From Mogibacterium sp. (GTDB taxonomy: Bacteria > Bacillota > Clostridia > Peptostreptococcales > Anaerovoracaceae), in assembly GCA_016775335.1 (NCBI GenBank), contig JAEUGJ010000033.1:87709-144942 (forward strand): DNA of 57,234 nucleotides. The letters run 5' to 3'. Of the stretch, positions 15,876 through 23,827 are shown one piece after another. Below the pieces are notes generated by a model. The model saw only the letters and a list, made by a program, of their open reading frames with translations. It searched no databases and was not told the DNA's origin. The position numbers and the translations under genes were made by a program. Within the stretch, counting starts at the first letter, position 1. Each line of letters opens with the position of its first letter.

Positions 15876-17906
15876 TTAATGCGAAAGATTTCCTCCGCAG
15901 CTGCTGCCGTACCCGGCCGTGCAGCTGTAGCACAATGCGCAGGTATGAATCTTCCGAGGAGCAATCTCACCCGAAGCCAGTTCGGAAATGTGCTGTGCAC
16001 CTTCCGGCTTTAATCCCAGTACGTGGTAATACTCGCAGTCATAGAGATGTCCATCGTAATCCACGTTAATCTGATCTCGGCACATCACGCCCGGAATATT
16101 GTCCTCATTAAAGTTATCGGACTGCATCCGGATATACGAACCTAATTTTCCCTGATTCCGGAGTTCCTGACCGAATCTTCCCAGCGGAACGTTTCCGATG
16201 GCAATGAGATTGGTAAATTCAATCCCGTGTTCCTCCCGAAGCACGTCCCGATACGTGTCTTCCAGCATGATTTCGTTCGGCGGAAGATACGGACCATCCG
16301 TATTATATACCAGGGTAAGCTTTCGATTTTCATCCTTGCCATAGCCCAAGTCGTTCAGCTTCCGCAGAATCCGAAGCGTCGGCTCGAAGACGTTGTTTCC
16401 CCGCTGCTTCTCCACCGTCTTTTTATTGTAATAAGGAAGAGAGCAAACAATCTGCACGTTGTTCTCTGCGTACACATCGATTAGCGGCGCATACTTTTCA
16501 TCGTTGAGAATCACGATATTGGTACGTACCATAACCTGACCCGACTTCGAGGCTTCCTGAATCAAATAGTCCAGATTCGGATTCATTTCCGGAGAACCGC
16601 CGGTGATATCCATCACTTCAAACGAACCGTTTCGGAAGGCGTCCAGACATTGGTCCATGGTTTCCTTGCTCATCATCTCCGTGCGATTCGGACCGCATTC
16701 CAGGAAACAATGGGTGCAGGAAAGATTGCAGCCGTAGCCCACGTTCACCTGCATGGTGGTCAGCTTCTCCTTGGATTCCAGTTCATCGATACCACGCACC
16801 TGACTCATGATATCCGGAACATCGTAGCGTTCCTGTTCCTTCTCCAGATCCGAAAGAGTCACCGGAGCCTGACTTCCGGCAAACCGTTCCGGATTGACCT
16901 CCATGGCCAATTCATCGTACAGACCGTAGTGTACATCTCGGTTTCCGTCCACTTGGAAATATCGGCTAAAACGAGACTTGCGAAGAATTTCTGCTACGTT
17001 TCCGCTGATGCCCACGGACCGTTTCCGGAGGAAGCGTATTTTTTCGTCAAAATCCATGTAGCGGTTGTTTTCCTGCATGGTTCCCAGATAAGTGGCACTC
17101 TCACCGTAGTTTTCCTCCCGGTCTTCCAGCGTGGCACATTTAAAGGCCCGAACCGTGCAGGAATAGAACTGAGTATCGCCCACCAAACGAGCCACATCGA
17201 AATCGTGGGGCTGAATCGGGGTCTGTTCTACGATGTAGTACTTTTGGAATCCGCACTTTTCCATCAATCGACGGAAGTCTTCCAGATACATGGCTCCGCC
17301 CATGCATTCTCCCCGCATCACCGGATCGTCCTGTACTTCCTTCGGCACTCTCCGGTCGGAGAATACGTCGGAGAAGTACATTTCTCCCCCTTGCTTCAGA
17401 ATCCGATATACCTCTCGGAATACCTCTTCCTTGAAAGGTGAAAGGTTGATAACGCAGTTGGAAGTCACCACATCCACGGATTCATCCTCGATTCCGATGG
17501 ATTTCAAATCTTCGATATATCCCAGATGAAAGGATGTGTTCACCTTGGAATAGCCGAATTTTTCCGCCTGTTTTTCCTGATACTTACGGGCGACCGCCAG
17601 CTGAGACTCCGTCATGTCCACGCCGTGGACGTGTCCGTTTTCGCCCACCAGCTTGGACAGGATGAATACGTCCCGACCGGTGCCGCAGCCCAAGTCCAAC
17701 GCGGTACAGCCCTCCAAACCCATGGGGATTGGAGAGCCGCATCCGTAGAACTGATTCAGAATATCCTCGTCGATTAAAGGAAGAATGTCTCGTACGTAAC
17801 GGGGCGGCGCCGAACTGCAGCAGCAGGCGTTGGTCTTCAAATCATCGCTGCTGCCCAGGATGACTCCGTAATATTCTTTTATCTGTTCATGAATTTTGTT
17901 GTCCAT
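15876..17906 (-). CDS. arsM-arsS: ArsM-like methyltransferase fused to ArsS-like radical SAM enzyme
   Basis: One 676-residue polypeptide. Residues 1 to about 335 match ArsM arsenite S-adenosylmethionine methyltransferases: EYYGVILGSSDDLKTNACCC (C28-C30), the SAM motif DLGCGTGRD (71-79), arsenic-binding type cysteines C151 (SNCVINLS) and C201 (RGECMGGAMY), and the family tail ATYLGT ... VHYGLY. Residues about 380-676 match ArsS: radical SAM cluster CNLSCTHC (C393, C397, C400), GPNRTEMM, and the DUF3641-like cysteine-rich end (C656, C659, C662, C670 in CTAGYGSSCGG). ArsM methylates arsenite, and ArsS is implicated in arsenosugar synthesis by adding a deoxyadenosyl group to dimethylarsenite. The fusion should channel the intermediate. 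C404 is an extra cysteine just after the cluster. It starts 5 bp after the GTPase gene. Confidence 0.9.
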   Translation of the reverse strand: MDNKIHEQIKEYYGVILGSSDDLKTNACCCSSAPPRYVRDILPLIDEDILNQFYGCGSPIPMGLEGCTALDLGCGTGRDVFILSKLVGENGHVHGVDMTESQLAVARKYQEKQAEKFGYSKVNTSFHLGYIEDLKSIGIEDESVDVVTSNCVINLSPFKEEVFREVYRILKQGGEMYFSDVFSDRRVPKEVQDDPVMRGECMGGAMYLEDFRRLMEKCGFQKYYIVEQTPIQPHDFDVARLVGDTQFYSCTVRAFKCATLEDREENYGESATYLGTMQENNRYMDFDEKIRFLRKRSVGISGNVAEILRKSRFSRYFQVDGNRDVHYGLYDELAMEVNPERFAGSQAPVTLSDLEKEQERYDVPDIMSQVRGIDELESKEKLTTMQVNVGYGCNLSCTHCFLECGPNRTEMMSKETMDQCLDAFRNGSFEVMDITGGSPEMNPNLDYLIQEASKSGQVMVRTNIVILNDEKYAPLIDVYAENNVQIVCSLPYYNKKTVEKQRGNNVFEPTLRILRKLNDLGYGKDENRKLTLVYNTDGPYLPPNEIMLEDTYRDVLREEHGIEFTNLIAIGNVPLGRFGQELRNQGKLGSYIRMQSDNFNEDNIPGVMCRDQINVDYDGHLYDCEYYHVLGLKPEGAQHISELASGEIAPRKIHTCALCYSCTAGYGSSCGGNLSH

Positions 17907-17911
17907 AGCAA

Positions 17912-19009
17912 TTAATTTCTACCTTCATCCATCATGCCGAAGCATTCGTTGAAGAACAGCTTAATCTTTACATTGTATTTTTCTGCAATGGCGTCAAAGG
18001 CGTCGTCCACGATATCCAGCAGCAGGTCCGATTCGCATACGGCACGGGCATTTACCACCAGACGGAGCTTGTCTGTCTTCTCCTGCAGTTCCTGGTCATG
18101 GATGATGTCGTAATCCACGCCAATCAGACTGAACTTTGCGTAATCCTGATCCTTTCCAACCGCGAAAGTCTTCAGGTGCGGTACGTTTCTCTTGTTAGCA
18201 ATCAGGCCGTCACGAATTTCATCGATTAGATCGTCTACCAGCCGGTTTCCGTCAAACTCGCTGCCATCCTTCGAGGTAATGAACACGTTCCGGTTGAACC
18301 AAGACATGGTCTTCTCAGCGGAAATGAATTCCGGACCGCCGTAACCGATATCGGTGATATTTACGCGGCTCTCTGCACTCAGAAGATAATCAACCAGCGG
18401 TTCCAATCCCTTCTTCTCCTTTGCGGAAATCGCAAATACCGGAATCCCCGGGCAAGCTTCCTCCAGGAACTTCACGTAGCGGTCGACTTCCTCATCGGTC
18501 ATCAGATCAATCTTGTTGAGAACGACGCAGTCCGCTTCCTTCAGCTGTGCCGCCAGCAAGAATTTCAGCTCTTCCGGAAGATGGATATCCGCCTTCTCCG
18601 GCATAATCATCCGCAGTCTTTCCGGATCCGTTACAACGGTGAACGGAGCCAGGGTAAATTCGTCTTTATGATTCTTGTCCAAGTTTCCGTATACGTGATC
18701 CAGCGCACCGATACCGCATCCCGGGATGTCCGACATTACGATGTCCCGCGGATTCTGCTTGTTCAGTCTTTCAATTCGCTCAATCAGTGTATCCGGAATA
18801 TAGCAGATGCAGTTTCCACCGATGGGAGTTACTTCCACATTCTGACGGCCGGAATATTCCGCATCGATGATGTAATTTGCACCCAAATCGTTGGCGATAA
18901 TTGCCGCGCTCTTGCCGGTGCTGTTGATATATTCCGTCAGCGCCACCATTGTGGTGGTCTTTCCGGCACCCAAGAAACCGCTTACTACCATGAACCTTTT
19001 CTTTTCCAT
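17912..19009 (-). CDS. G3E (CobW/HypB/UreG-like) GTPase partner of the ArsM-ArsS fusion
   Basis: 365 residues. The P-loop GFLGAGKTTT lies at 11-20. The base-specificity motif NKID lies at 165-168. The CobW-type metal motif is present in altered form as GGNCICY (C67 and C69, with Tyr70 where CxCC proteins have the last Cys). The C-terminal third is poorly conserved relative to textbook CobW proteins. G3E GTPases deliver metals or assemble cofactors for specific enzymes. Here the gene is the first of a two-gene operon with the ArsM-ArsS fusion, so it may load or activate that enzyme or handle a metal or metalloid for it (inference). GGAG lies just upstream of the start. Confidence 0.88.
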   Translation of the reverse strand: MEKKRFMVVSGFLGAGKTTTMVALTEYINSTGKSAAIIANDLGANYIIDAEYSGRQNVEVTPIGGNCICYIPDTLIERIERLNKQNPRDIVMSDIPGCGIGALDHVYGNLDKNHKDEFTLAPFTVVTDPERLRMIMPEKADIHLPEELKFLLAAQLKEADCVVLNKIDLMTDEEVDRYVKFLEEACPGIPVFAISAKEKKGLEPLVDYLLSAESRVNITDIGYGGPEFISAEKTMSWFNRNVFITSKDGSEFDGNRLVDDLIDEIRDGLIANKRNVPHLKTFAVGKDQDYAKFSLIGVDYDIIHDQELQEKTDKLRLVVNARAVCESDLLLDIVDDAFDAIAEKYNVKIKLFFNECFGMMDEGRN

Positions 19010-19044
19010 TTTGTTTCTCCATTTCTACTATACTTATCATAATA

Positions 19045-19085
19045 AAAAACAGTAGCGTACGCTCTTATTATACCCTACTGTTTTT
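19045..19085 (-). promoter_or_regulatory. Palindromic promoter region of the arsenic-type operon
   Basis: Perfect 11-bp arms AAAAACAGTAG and CTACTGTTTTT separated by 19 bases. The loop contains TATAAT on the minus strand (complement of 19067-19072), about 60 bp before the GTPase start. No convincing -35 box is found. The -10 placed inside a palindrome suggests a repressor site. No ArsR gene is present in the window. Confidence 0.5.
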
Positions 19086-19169
19086 GTTTTTGTGCAGAAA
19101 CAAAAATTATTAATATAAATACTATCTATATCATTTTCTTCATAAAAGAAAAAAATCAATAGTCCGAGG

Positions 19170-19874
19170 CTACCGGGACTTCAGATATTCCACCTCTTCC
19201 TTGCTGAGCTTGCGATAGGATCCGATGGCCAGTCGGCCGATTACCAGATTTCCCAAGCCGATGCGTTCCAGCTCCTGCACCGGATAGCCCAGCGCATCGA
19301 ACATGCGGCGCACCTGACGATTCTTTCCTTCATGAATGGTCAAATCCACAATGGTGGAATTCTTATCGTGGCGCACCAGCTTCGCCTCTGCCTTGGACGT
19401 GATGAAGCCGCCGATATCCACGCCGTTTTCCAACTTGCGGATATCGTTCAAGGTAACGGTTCCCGCTGCCCGAACCCGGTAGGTTTTCGGAAATTCCTTG
19501 GACGGATGCATCAGGCGATTGGACAGGTCTCCGTCATTGGTGAGGATTAGGAGTCCGGAAGTATTGTAATCCAGCCGTCCCACCGGGAAAAGGCGAATTC
19601 CCTCTGCCTGAACCAGATCCAGTACCGTGGGACGTCCCTCCTTATCCACAGTTGTGGTGACATATCCAATCGGTTTATTCAAAAGATAATACACGCTCTT
19701 GGTTTCCGGCGTAATGACTCTGCCGAACAGGCGTACCTCATCCCCGTCCTGCACGTCATATCCCGGTTCTTGAAGCACCTTGCCGTTCACGGAAACCTTT
19801 CCCTTCTGAATCAATTCATCCGCCGCTCTTCGGCTGGCTTCTCCGCACCTCGCAATGTATTTATTAATTCTCAT
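19170..19874 (-). CDS. rluB: 23S rRNA pseudouridine synthase, RsuA/RluB family
   Basis: Isomerises a uridine in 23S rRNA helix 93 (RluB type). The N-terminal S4 RNA-binding domain is MRINKYIARCGEASRRAADE. The catalytic aspartate is in GRLDYNTSGLLILTNDG (about residue 98). A family motif, EGKNRQVRRMFDALGYPV, occurs near residue 190. Length 234 is typical. The start overlaps the scpB stop by 11 bases, so it is the last gene of a tight operon, a common Firmicute arrangement. Confidence 0.95.
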   Translation of the reverse strand: MRINKYIARCGEASRRAADELIQKGKVSVNGKVLQEPGYDVQDGDEVRLFGRVITPETKSVYYLLNKPIGYVTTTVDKEGRPTVLDLVQAEGIRLFPVGRLDYNTSGLLILTNDGDLSNRLMHPSKEFPKTYRVRAAGTVTLNDIRKLENGVDIGGFITSKAEAKLVRHDKNSTIVDLTIHEGKNRQVRRMFDALGYPVQELERIGLGNLVIGRLAIGSYRKLSKEEVEYLKSR

Positions 19875-20499
19875 CTATTTTCTCTCCCTCTTCGTCATTT
19901 TCGTCGCTGTCAAAATGCATCTCAATTTGGCCGACATAGTCTTCATCCTCTTCATCGGCCTCCTCATCCTCGGCGGATTTGATTTTAAAGCCCTCGATAT
20001 CCGGTAAATCCTTCAGGCTCTCAAACCCGAAGGTCTTGAGAAATTCATCCGTGGTTCCGTACAAATTCGGTCGGCCGATTCCATCGGATTTCCCGCAGAC
20101 TTCCACCATCTTTCGGTTCATAAGGCCATCGATTACCCGCTCACTTTTGATACCTCGAATGGTATCAATCTCGCCCCGGGTAACCGGCTGACGGTACGCG
20201 ATAATGGCCAGAACCTCCAGTGCCGCCTGAGACAGACGCTTTACCTTAACCGGGCGGCAAAGCTTTTCGATGAACTGTTCATTGTCCTTTAAAGTCACGA
20301 ATTGGAAGGAATCGTTCACCTCCCGAATTCGGATGCCTCGGCCTTCCTGTTCATATTCATTTTTCAATTCCCGAAGAAGCTCTCGCACTTCCTTTCGGCC
20401 CGTTTCCAACACCGTCGCCCCGTCGTTAACGGACAGTGGTTCCCCCCAGACGAACATCATGGATTCCAGTGCGGACTTCATTTTCTTTCTACTGTACAT
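19864..20499 (-). CDS. scpB: Segregation and condensation protein B
   Basis: Winged-helix kleisin-interacting subunit of the SMC-ScpAB condensin that organises the chromosome. Diagnostic segments are RLSQAALEVLAIIAYRQPVT and RGEIDTIRGIKSERVI. The ATG at 20499 (211 residues) is chosen because AAGGA lies about 8 bases upstream. A longer frame upstream runs into scpA and is arginine-rich noise. The C-terminus is an acidic tail of about 25 residues. It overlaps scpA by 11 bases. Confidence 0.95.
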   Translation of the reverse strand: MYSRKKMKSALESMMFVWGEPLSVNDGATVLETGRKEVRELLRELKNEYEQEGRGIRIREVNDSFQFVTLKDNEQFIEKLCRPVKVKRLSQAALEVLAIIAYRQPVTRGEIDTIRGIKSERVIDGLMNRKMVEVCGKSDGIGRPNLYGTTDEFLKTFGFESLKDLPDIEGFKIKSAEDEEADEEDEDYVGQIEMHFDSDENDEEGEKIDEN

Positions 20500-21247
20500 T
20501 TGTTTGATCCTTCGTTCTCTTCGTGATTTCAATTTCGCCGTAGACCCGATCCTGGGTGGCATTGACTTCCTGCATCTTTATCATTTCCAGCAAGGACATA
20601 AAGGACAGCGTCCGGTCGTACCGATCCGCATTGGGTGCCAAAAGTTCCGAGAAGGATACGGAATCCTGATTTTTCCATTTCCGTTCCAGCACCGATGCCA
20701 TGGTCGCAATTCGTTCCTCCACGGAGGAGCGATTCCGACGAATGCGTTCATATCGGTTCCGCACTTCCGCCAGCCGCTTCTTTTTCTCCAGAAAAGAAAG
20801 GAATGTCCGGACGAATTTGTCCGGATCTGTCTTCAGCAGTTCTTCCGGCGAATTGAGGTATTCCGAAATATCCTCTGCCGGCTTCGTGTAGATGCCGGAA
20901 TACTCTTTCTCCCGGCGCTGCAGCATCTCCGCGATTTTCTTCGTCTGAAGGTATTCCGTAAGCCGCTCCGCCAGTTCCGTCCGGGGATCCTCTTCCACAA
21001 TCATTTCATCCACTTCCGTCACCCGCGGCAAGAGCATCCGGGATTTCAGACGAATGAGTGCGGCGGCCAGCACGATGAACTCGCTGCCCACCTCCACGTT
21101 CAATTCATCCATTTCCTTCAGATAGCCGATATACTGTTCCGTAATCTCCGTCACCCGGATATCGTAGATGTCCATGCGGGCATTTTCCAGCAGATACAAG
21201 AGTAAGTCAAAAGGGCCCTCAAACTGATCGATTCGCACTTTATACAT
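20489..21247 (-). CDS. scpA: Segregation and condensation protein A
   Basis: Kleisin subunit that bridges the SMC heads. The N-terminal motif FEGPFDLLLYLLENARMDIY at residues 8-27 and the C-terminal winged-helix segment identify it. The ATG at 21247 gives 252 residues, the normal length, and overlaps the mtnA stop by 8 bases. A longer frame exists but would overlap mtnA by about 59 bases. Confidence 0.95.
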   Translation of the reverse strand: MYKVRIDQFEGPFDLLLYLLENARMDIYDIRVTEITEQYIGYLKEMDELNVEVGSEFIVLAAALIRLKSRMLLPRVTEVDEMIVEEDPRTELAERLTEYLQTKKIAEMLQRREKEYSGIYTKPAEDISEYLNSPEELLKTDPDKFVRTFLSFLEKKKRLAEVRNRYERIRRNRSSVEERIATMASVLERKWKNQDSVSFSELLAPNADRYDRTLSFMSLLEMIKMQEVNATQDRVYGEIEITKRTKDQTNVQ

Positions 21248-22301
21248 GGGAGCCCTCCATAATTTTCTGCAGGGATTCGCTGTACGGCGGGCGGGCAATC
21301 CCCTTCTCCGTCACGACGGCCGTGATGTATTTATGATCCGTCACATCAAACGCCGGGTTGTAAAAGGAGATATCGGCCGGTGCCATCGGCTCCCGATACC
21401 ACATGGTCCGGATTTCTTCCCCGTCACGGCATTCAATCGGAATATCCTCACCCGTATGCGCATCCATATCAATCGTAGATGTAGGAACGAACATGTAGAA
21501 CGGGATTCCGTATTCCTTGGCCAGAATTGCCAGTCCGGACGTGCCGATTTTATTGGCACCGTCACCGTTGGCCGCCATGCGGTCGCAGCCGGTAACGATT
21601 GCATCGATTCGACCTTCCTTCATCACCAGAGACGTCATATTATCGCAGATTACCGTAACATCCACACCCGATTGGTGCAGCTCCCAGGCAGTAAGACGCG
21701 CGCCCTGAAGAAGGGGGCGGGTTTCATCGGCGTACACATGAAAATCGTATCCCCGCTCCTGTCCCAGATGAATCGGGCCCAAAGCCGTTCCGTATCCGGT
21801 CGTCGCGAGACCGCCTGCATTGCAGTGGGTCAGAATGCCCATCTCCGGCTTCAGCAGAGACAACCCGTATTCCGCAATCTGCCGGCAGGATTCCAATTCT
21901 TTGTTGTGAATGGCGATGGCTTCCTCCAAAAGCTTCTGAAGAATCTCCGCTTCCGATGCGCCGGCATCTCGCAGTGTTTCATACAATTTCAGCTGACGCT
22001 TCACGGCATATGCCAAATTCACCGCTGTCGGTCTGGACTGCATAAGAAACTCACCGTCTTGCTCCAAGTGTCCGATGTGTCCGCTTTGATTCAGGTTGTT
22101 CTTCGCCGCGATAACCATTCCGTATCCGGCGGCAACCCCGATTGCCGGCGCGCCCCGGACCGCCAAGTCCTTGATGGCATCGTACACATCTTCCACCGTT
22201 GCGGCTTCCAGATATTCCATATGATTGGGCAGCTTCCGCTGATCCAGCAGAAACAGCCGATTGTCTTCCAGCCGAACCGGCTCGTAATTGTTGTTCATCA
22301 T
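21240..22301 (-). CDS. mtnA: Methylthioribose-1-phosphate isomerase
   Basis: Converts 5-methylthioribose-1-phosphate to methylthioribulose-1-phosphate in methionine salvage. Motifs are RGAPAIGVAAGYG near residue 50, the catalytic cysteine in GILTHCNAGGLATTGYGTA (about residue 160), and the catalytic aspartate in TGCDRMAANGDGANKIGT (about 242). It starts directly after the truA stop codon and overlaps scpA. No other methionine salvage gene (mtnK, mtnB, mtnD) is present in the window. Confidence 0.95.
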   Translation of the reverse strand: MMNNNYEPVRLEDNRLFLLDQRKLPNHMEYLEAATVEDVYDAIKDLAVRGAPAIGVAAGYGMVIAAKNNLNQSGHIGHLEQDGEFLMQSRPTAVNLAYAVKRQLKLYETLRDAGASEAEILQKLLEEAIAIHNKELESCRQIAEYGLSLLKPEMGILTHCNAGGLATTGYGTALGPIHLGQERGYDFHVYADETRPLLQGARLTAWELHQSGVDVTVICDNMTSLVMKEGRIDAIVTGCDRMAANGDGANKIGTSGLAILAKEYGIPFYMFVPTSTIDMDAHTGEDIPIECRDGEEIRTMWYREPMAPADISFYNPAFDVTDHKYITAVVTEKGIARPPYSESLQKIMEGSHV

Positions 22302-23069
22302 CTATTTAAAATAAATCTCCTTCAAATATAATCCCTGAGGGGGTGCGGTAAATCCTGCCAGCTGTCGGTCCCTTCCGTCCAGAATGCACCGAACTTCATC
22401 CGGTGTTCTTTTTCCCGTACCTACTTCCACCAGTGTGCCCACCATAATTCGCACCATATTGTACAAGAATCCGTCTCCCGTCACCTCGATGACGGTGCGT
22501 TCCCCGTCCTCCTCAATGGTCAGATTGGATATGGTTCGCACGGTGGTTTCCCGCGGATTCCCGCCGGAAGCCTCGAAGGATTTAAAATCGTGAGTTCCCA
22601 CGATAAATTCCGCCCCTTCCCGCATCGCCGCATGGTCTAGCGAATCCGCCAGCTGAAAGGCCATGTTCCGCCGGAAAATATCTCCGTTTCGTTCGATAAT
22701 ATACCGATAGGTCTTTCCGCTGCAGGAAAAACGAGCATGAAAATCCGGCGGCATCTCCCGAGCCTCCAGGATTCGGATATCCCCCGGCGCACCGCTGCGG
22801 CCAATGCCTCCTGCCCCGAAACGCTTGTTCAGAATAAAGGGCAGTTTCTCCGTTGGCAGCGGAAAATCCCACACAAAAGAAGCACACTGCCCCAAAGCGT
22901 GTACTCCTCGATCGGTTCGGCTGGTCCCGTTGATTGAAATCTCCCGGCCTGCGAGGTACCGGAGAACGTGTTCGATTTCTCCCTGTACCGTTCGCTGCCC
23001 GGGCTGACGCTGCCAGCCACGGAAATTCGTTCCGTCGTATTGTATTTTTAATAGAATATTCTTTTCCAT
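22302..23069 (-). CDS. truA: tRNA pseudouridine synthase A
   Basis: Makes pseudouridine at positions 38-40 of the tRNA anticodon arm. The catalytic aspartate lies in SRTDRGVHALGQ (residues 51-62). The YDGTNFRGWQRQPGQRTVQG start and FLYNMVRIMVGTLVEVG near 200 are family hallmarks. The 255-residue length is normal. It lies 19 bp downstream of the prepilin peptidase gene and abuts mtnA. Confidence 0.97.
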   Translation of the reverse strand: MEKNILLKIQYDGTNFRGWQRQPGQRTVQGEIEHVLRYLAGREISINGTSRTDRGVHALGQCASFVWDFPLPTEKLPFILNKRFGAGGIGRSGAPGDIRILEAREMPPDFHARFSCSGKTYRYIIERNGDIFRRNMAFQLADSLDHAAMREGAEFIVGTHDFKSFEASGGNPRETTVRTISNLTIEEDGERTVIEVTGDGFLYNMVRIMVGTLVEVGTGKRTPDEVRCILDGRDRQLAGFTAPPQGLYLKEIYFK

Positions 23070-23088
23070 ACGCTTATTATATCGTAAA

Positions 23089-23820
23089 TCAGAAAATAAT
23101 AAAAGAAATCACGTCCCACAAAAATAAAAAATAGACCGTCAATGCGGCGAATCCGTACGGAATCAGCGGAAGGGTCTGATTCTTTTCAAGACGCTTTCGA
23201 AGTGCGAGTATCAGCGCGTGGATGCCCATCAGAAGCTGCGTTCCGAGAAACAGAATTACAATGCCGCCGCTTCCGGCGATTAACCCCAGGGCAGCAAAGA
23301 ATTTCAAATCCGCTCCGCCGATGATCTCTTTGTGATAAATTGCCTTTCCTAAGAAGTAGACCATCAGCACCAGAAGTCCGCCGGTAGCCGCCCCGGCAAT
23401 GGGTTCCCACCAACGCTCCTGGAATCCCACAAACCCCAGCGCGGACACGGCCAGAAGGATGCTGAAGGTATCCGGTACGATTCGGTATTTTCCGTCGCAG
23501 ACCGCCATTTCCAATACGATGGCCAGGACGAACAACACCGCAATCTCATATTGCAGGCTGAACCGAAGGGCCAGAAATATTCCGATAATCCCAAAATACC
23601 CCGTAAACACATATTTCCAAGGGGTGCTGGGCAGGCGCTGCCTCGTTCCGTCCCCCAAATCCTGAAGTTCCGGCGGCAGGGATTTCTGTCCGTCCTCTCC
23701 GATTTCCTCAAACCAGTGTGTCGGAATACGGTTGAACATCACCACGCTTCCGTTTCCGAATATTACGGCCAATACGATTGCCGTGAAAATTTTTATTCCC
23801 AATAAAATATACGTATTCAT
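23089..23820 (-). CDS. Type IV prepilin peptidase-like protein (A24 family)
   Basis: Integral membrane aspartic peptidase of 243 residues with about seven hydrophobic segments. The two predicted catalytic aspartates are the first of CDGKYRIVPD (about residue 108) and the one in GGADLKFFAALGL (about 168), a GxGD-type motif with Ala at the third place. Such enzymes trim and sometimes methylate type IV pilins or competence pseudopilins. No pilin or assembly gene is visible nearby, so its substrate must be encoded elsewhere. It lies in the truA-scpAB operon. Confidence 0.8.
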   Translation of the reverse strand: MNTYILLGIKIFTAIVLAVIFGNGSVVMFNRIPTHWFEEIGEDGQKSLPPELQDLGDGTRQRLPSTPWKYVFTGYFGIIGIFLALRFSLQYEIAVLFVLAIVLEMAVCDGKYRIVPDTFSILLAVSALGFVGFQERWWEPIAGAATGGLLVLMVYFLGKAIYHKEIIGGADLKFFAALGLIAGSGGIVILFLGTQLLMGIHALILALRKRLEKNQTLPLIPYGFAALTVYFLFLWDVISFIIF

Positions 23821-23827
23821 GCACTCC

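Noticed and set aside
15876..15960. In-frame selenocysteine at the end of the ArsS domain
   Set aside because: The frame ends in a normal stop after GGNLSH and all family cysteine positions are encoded as Cys.
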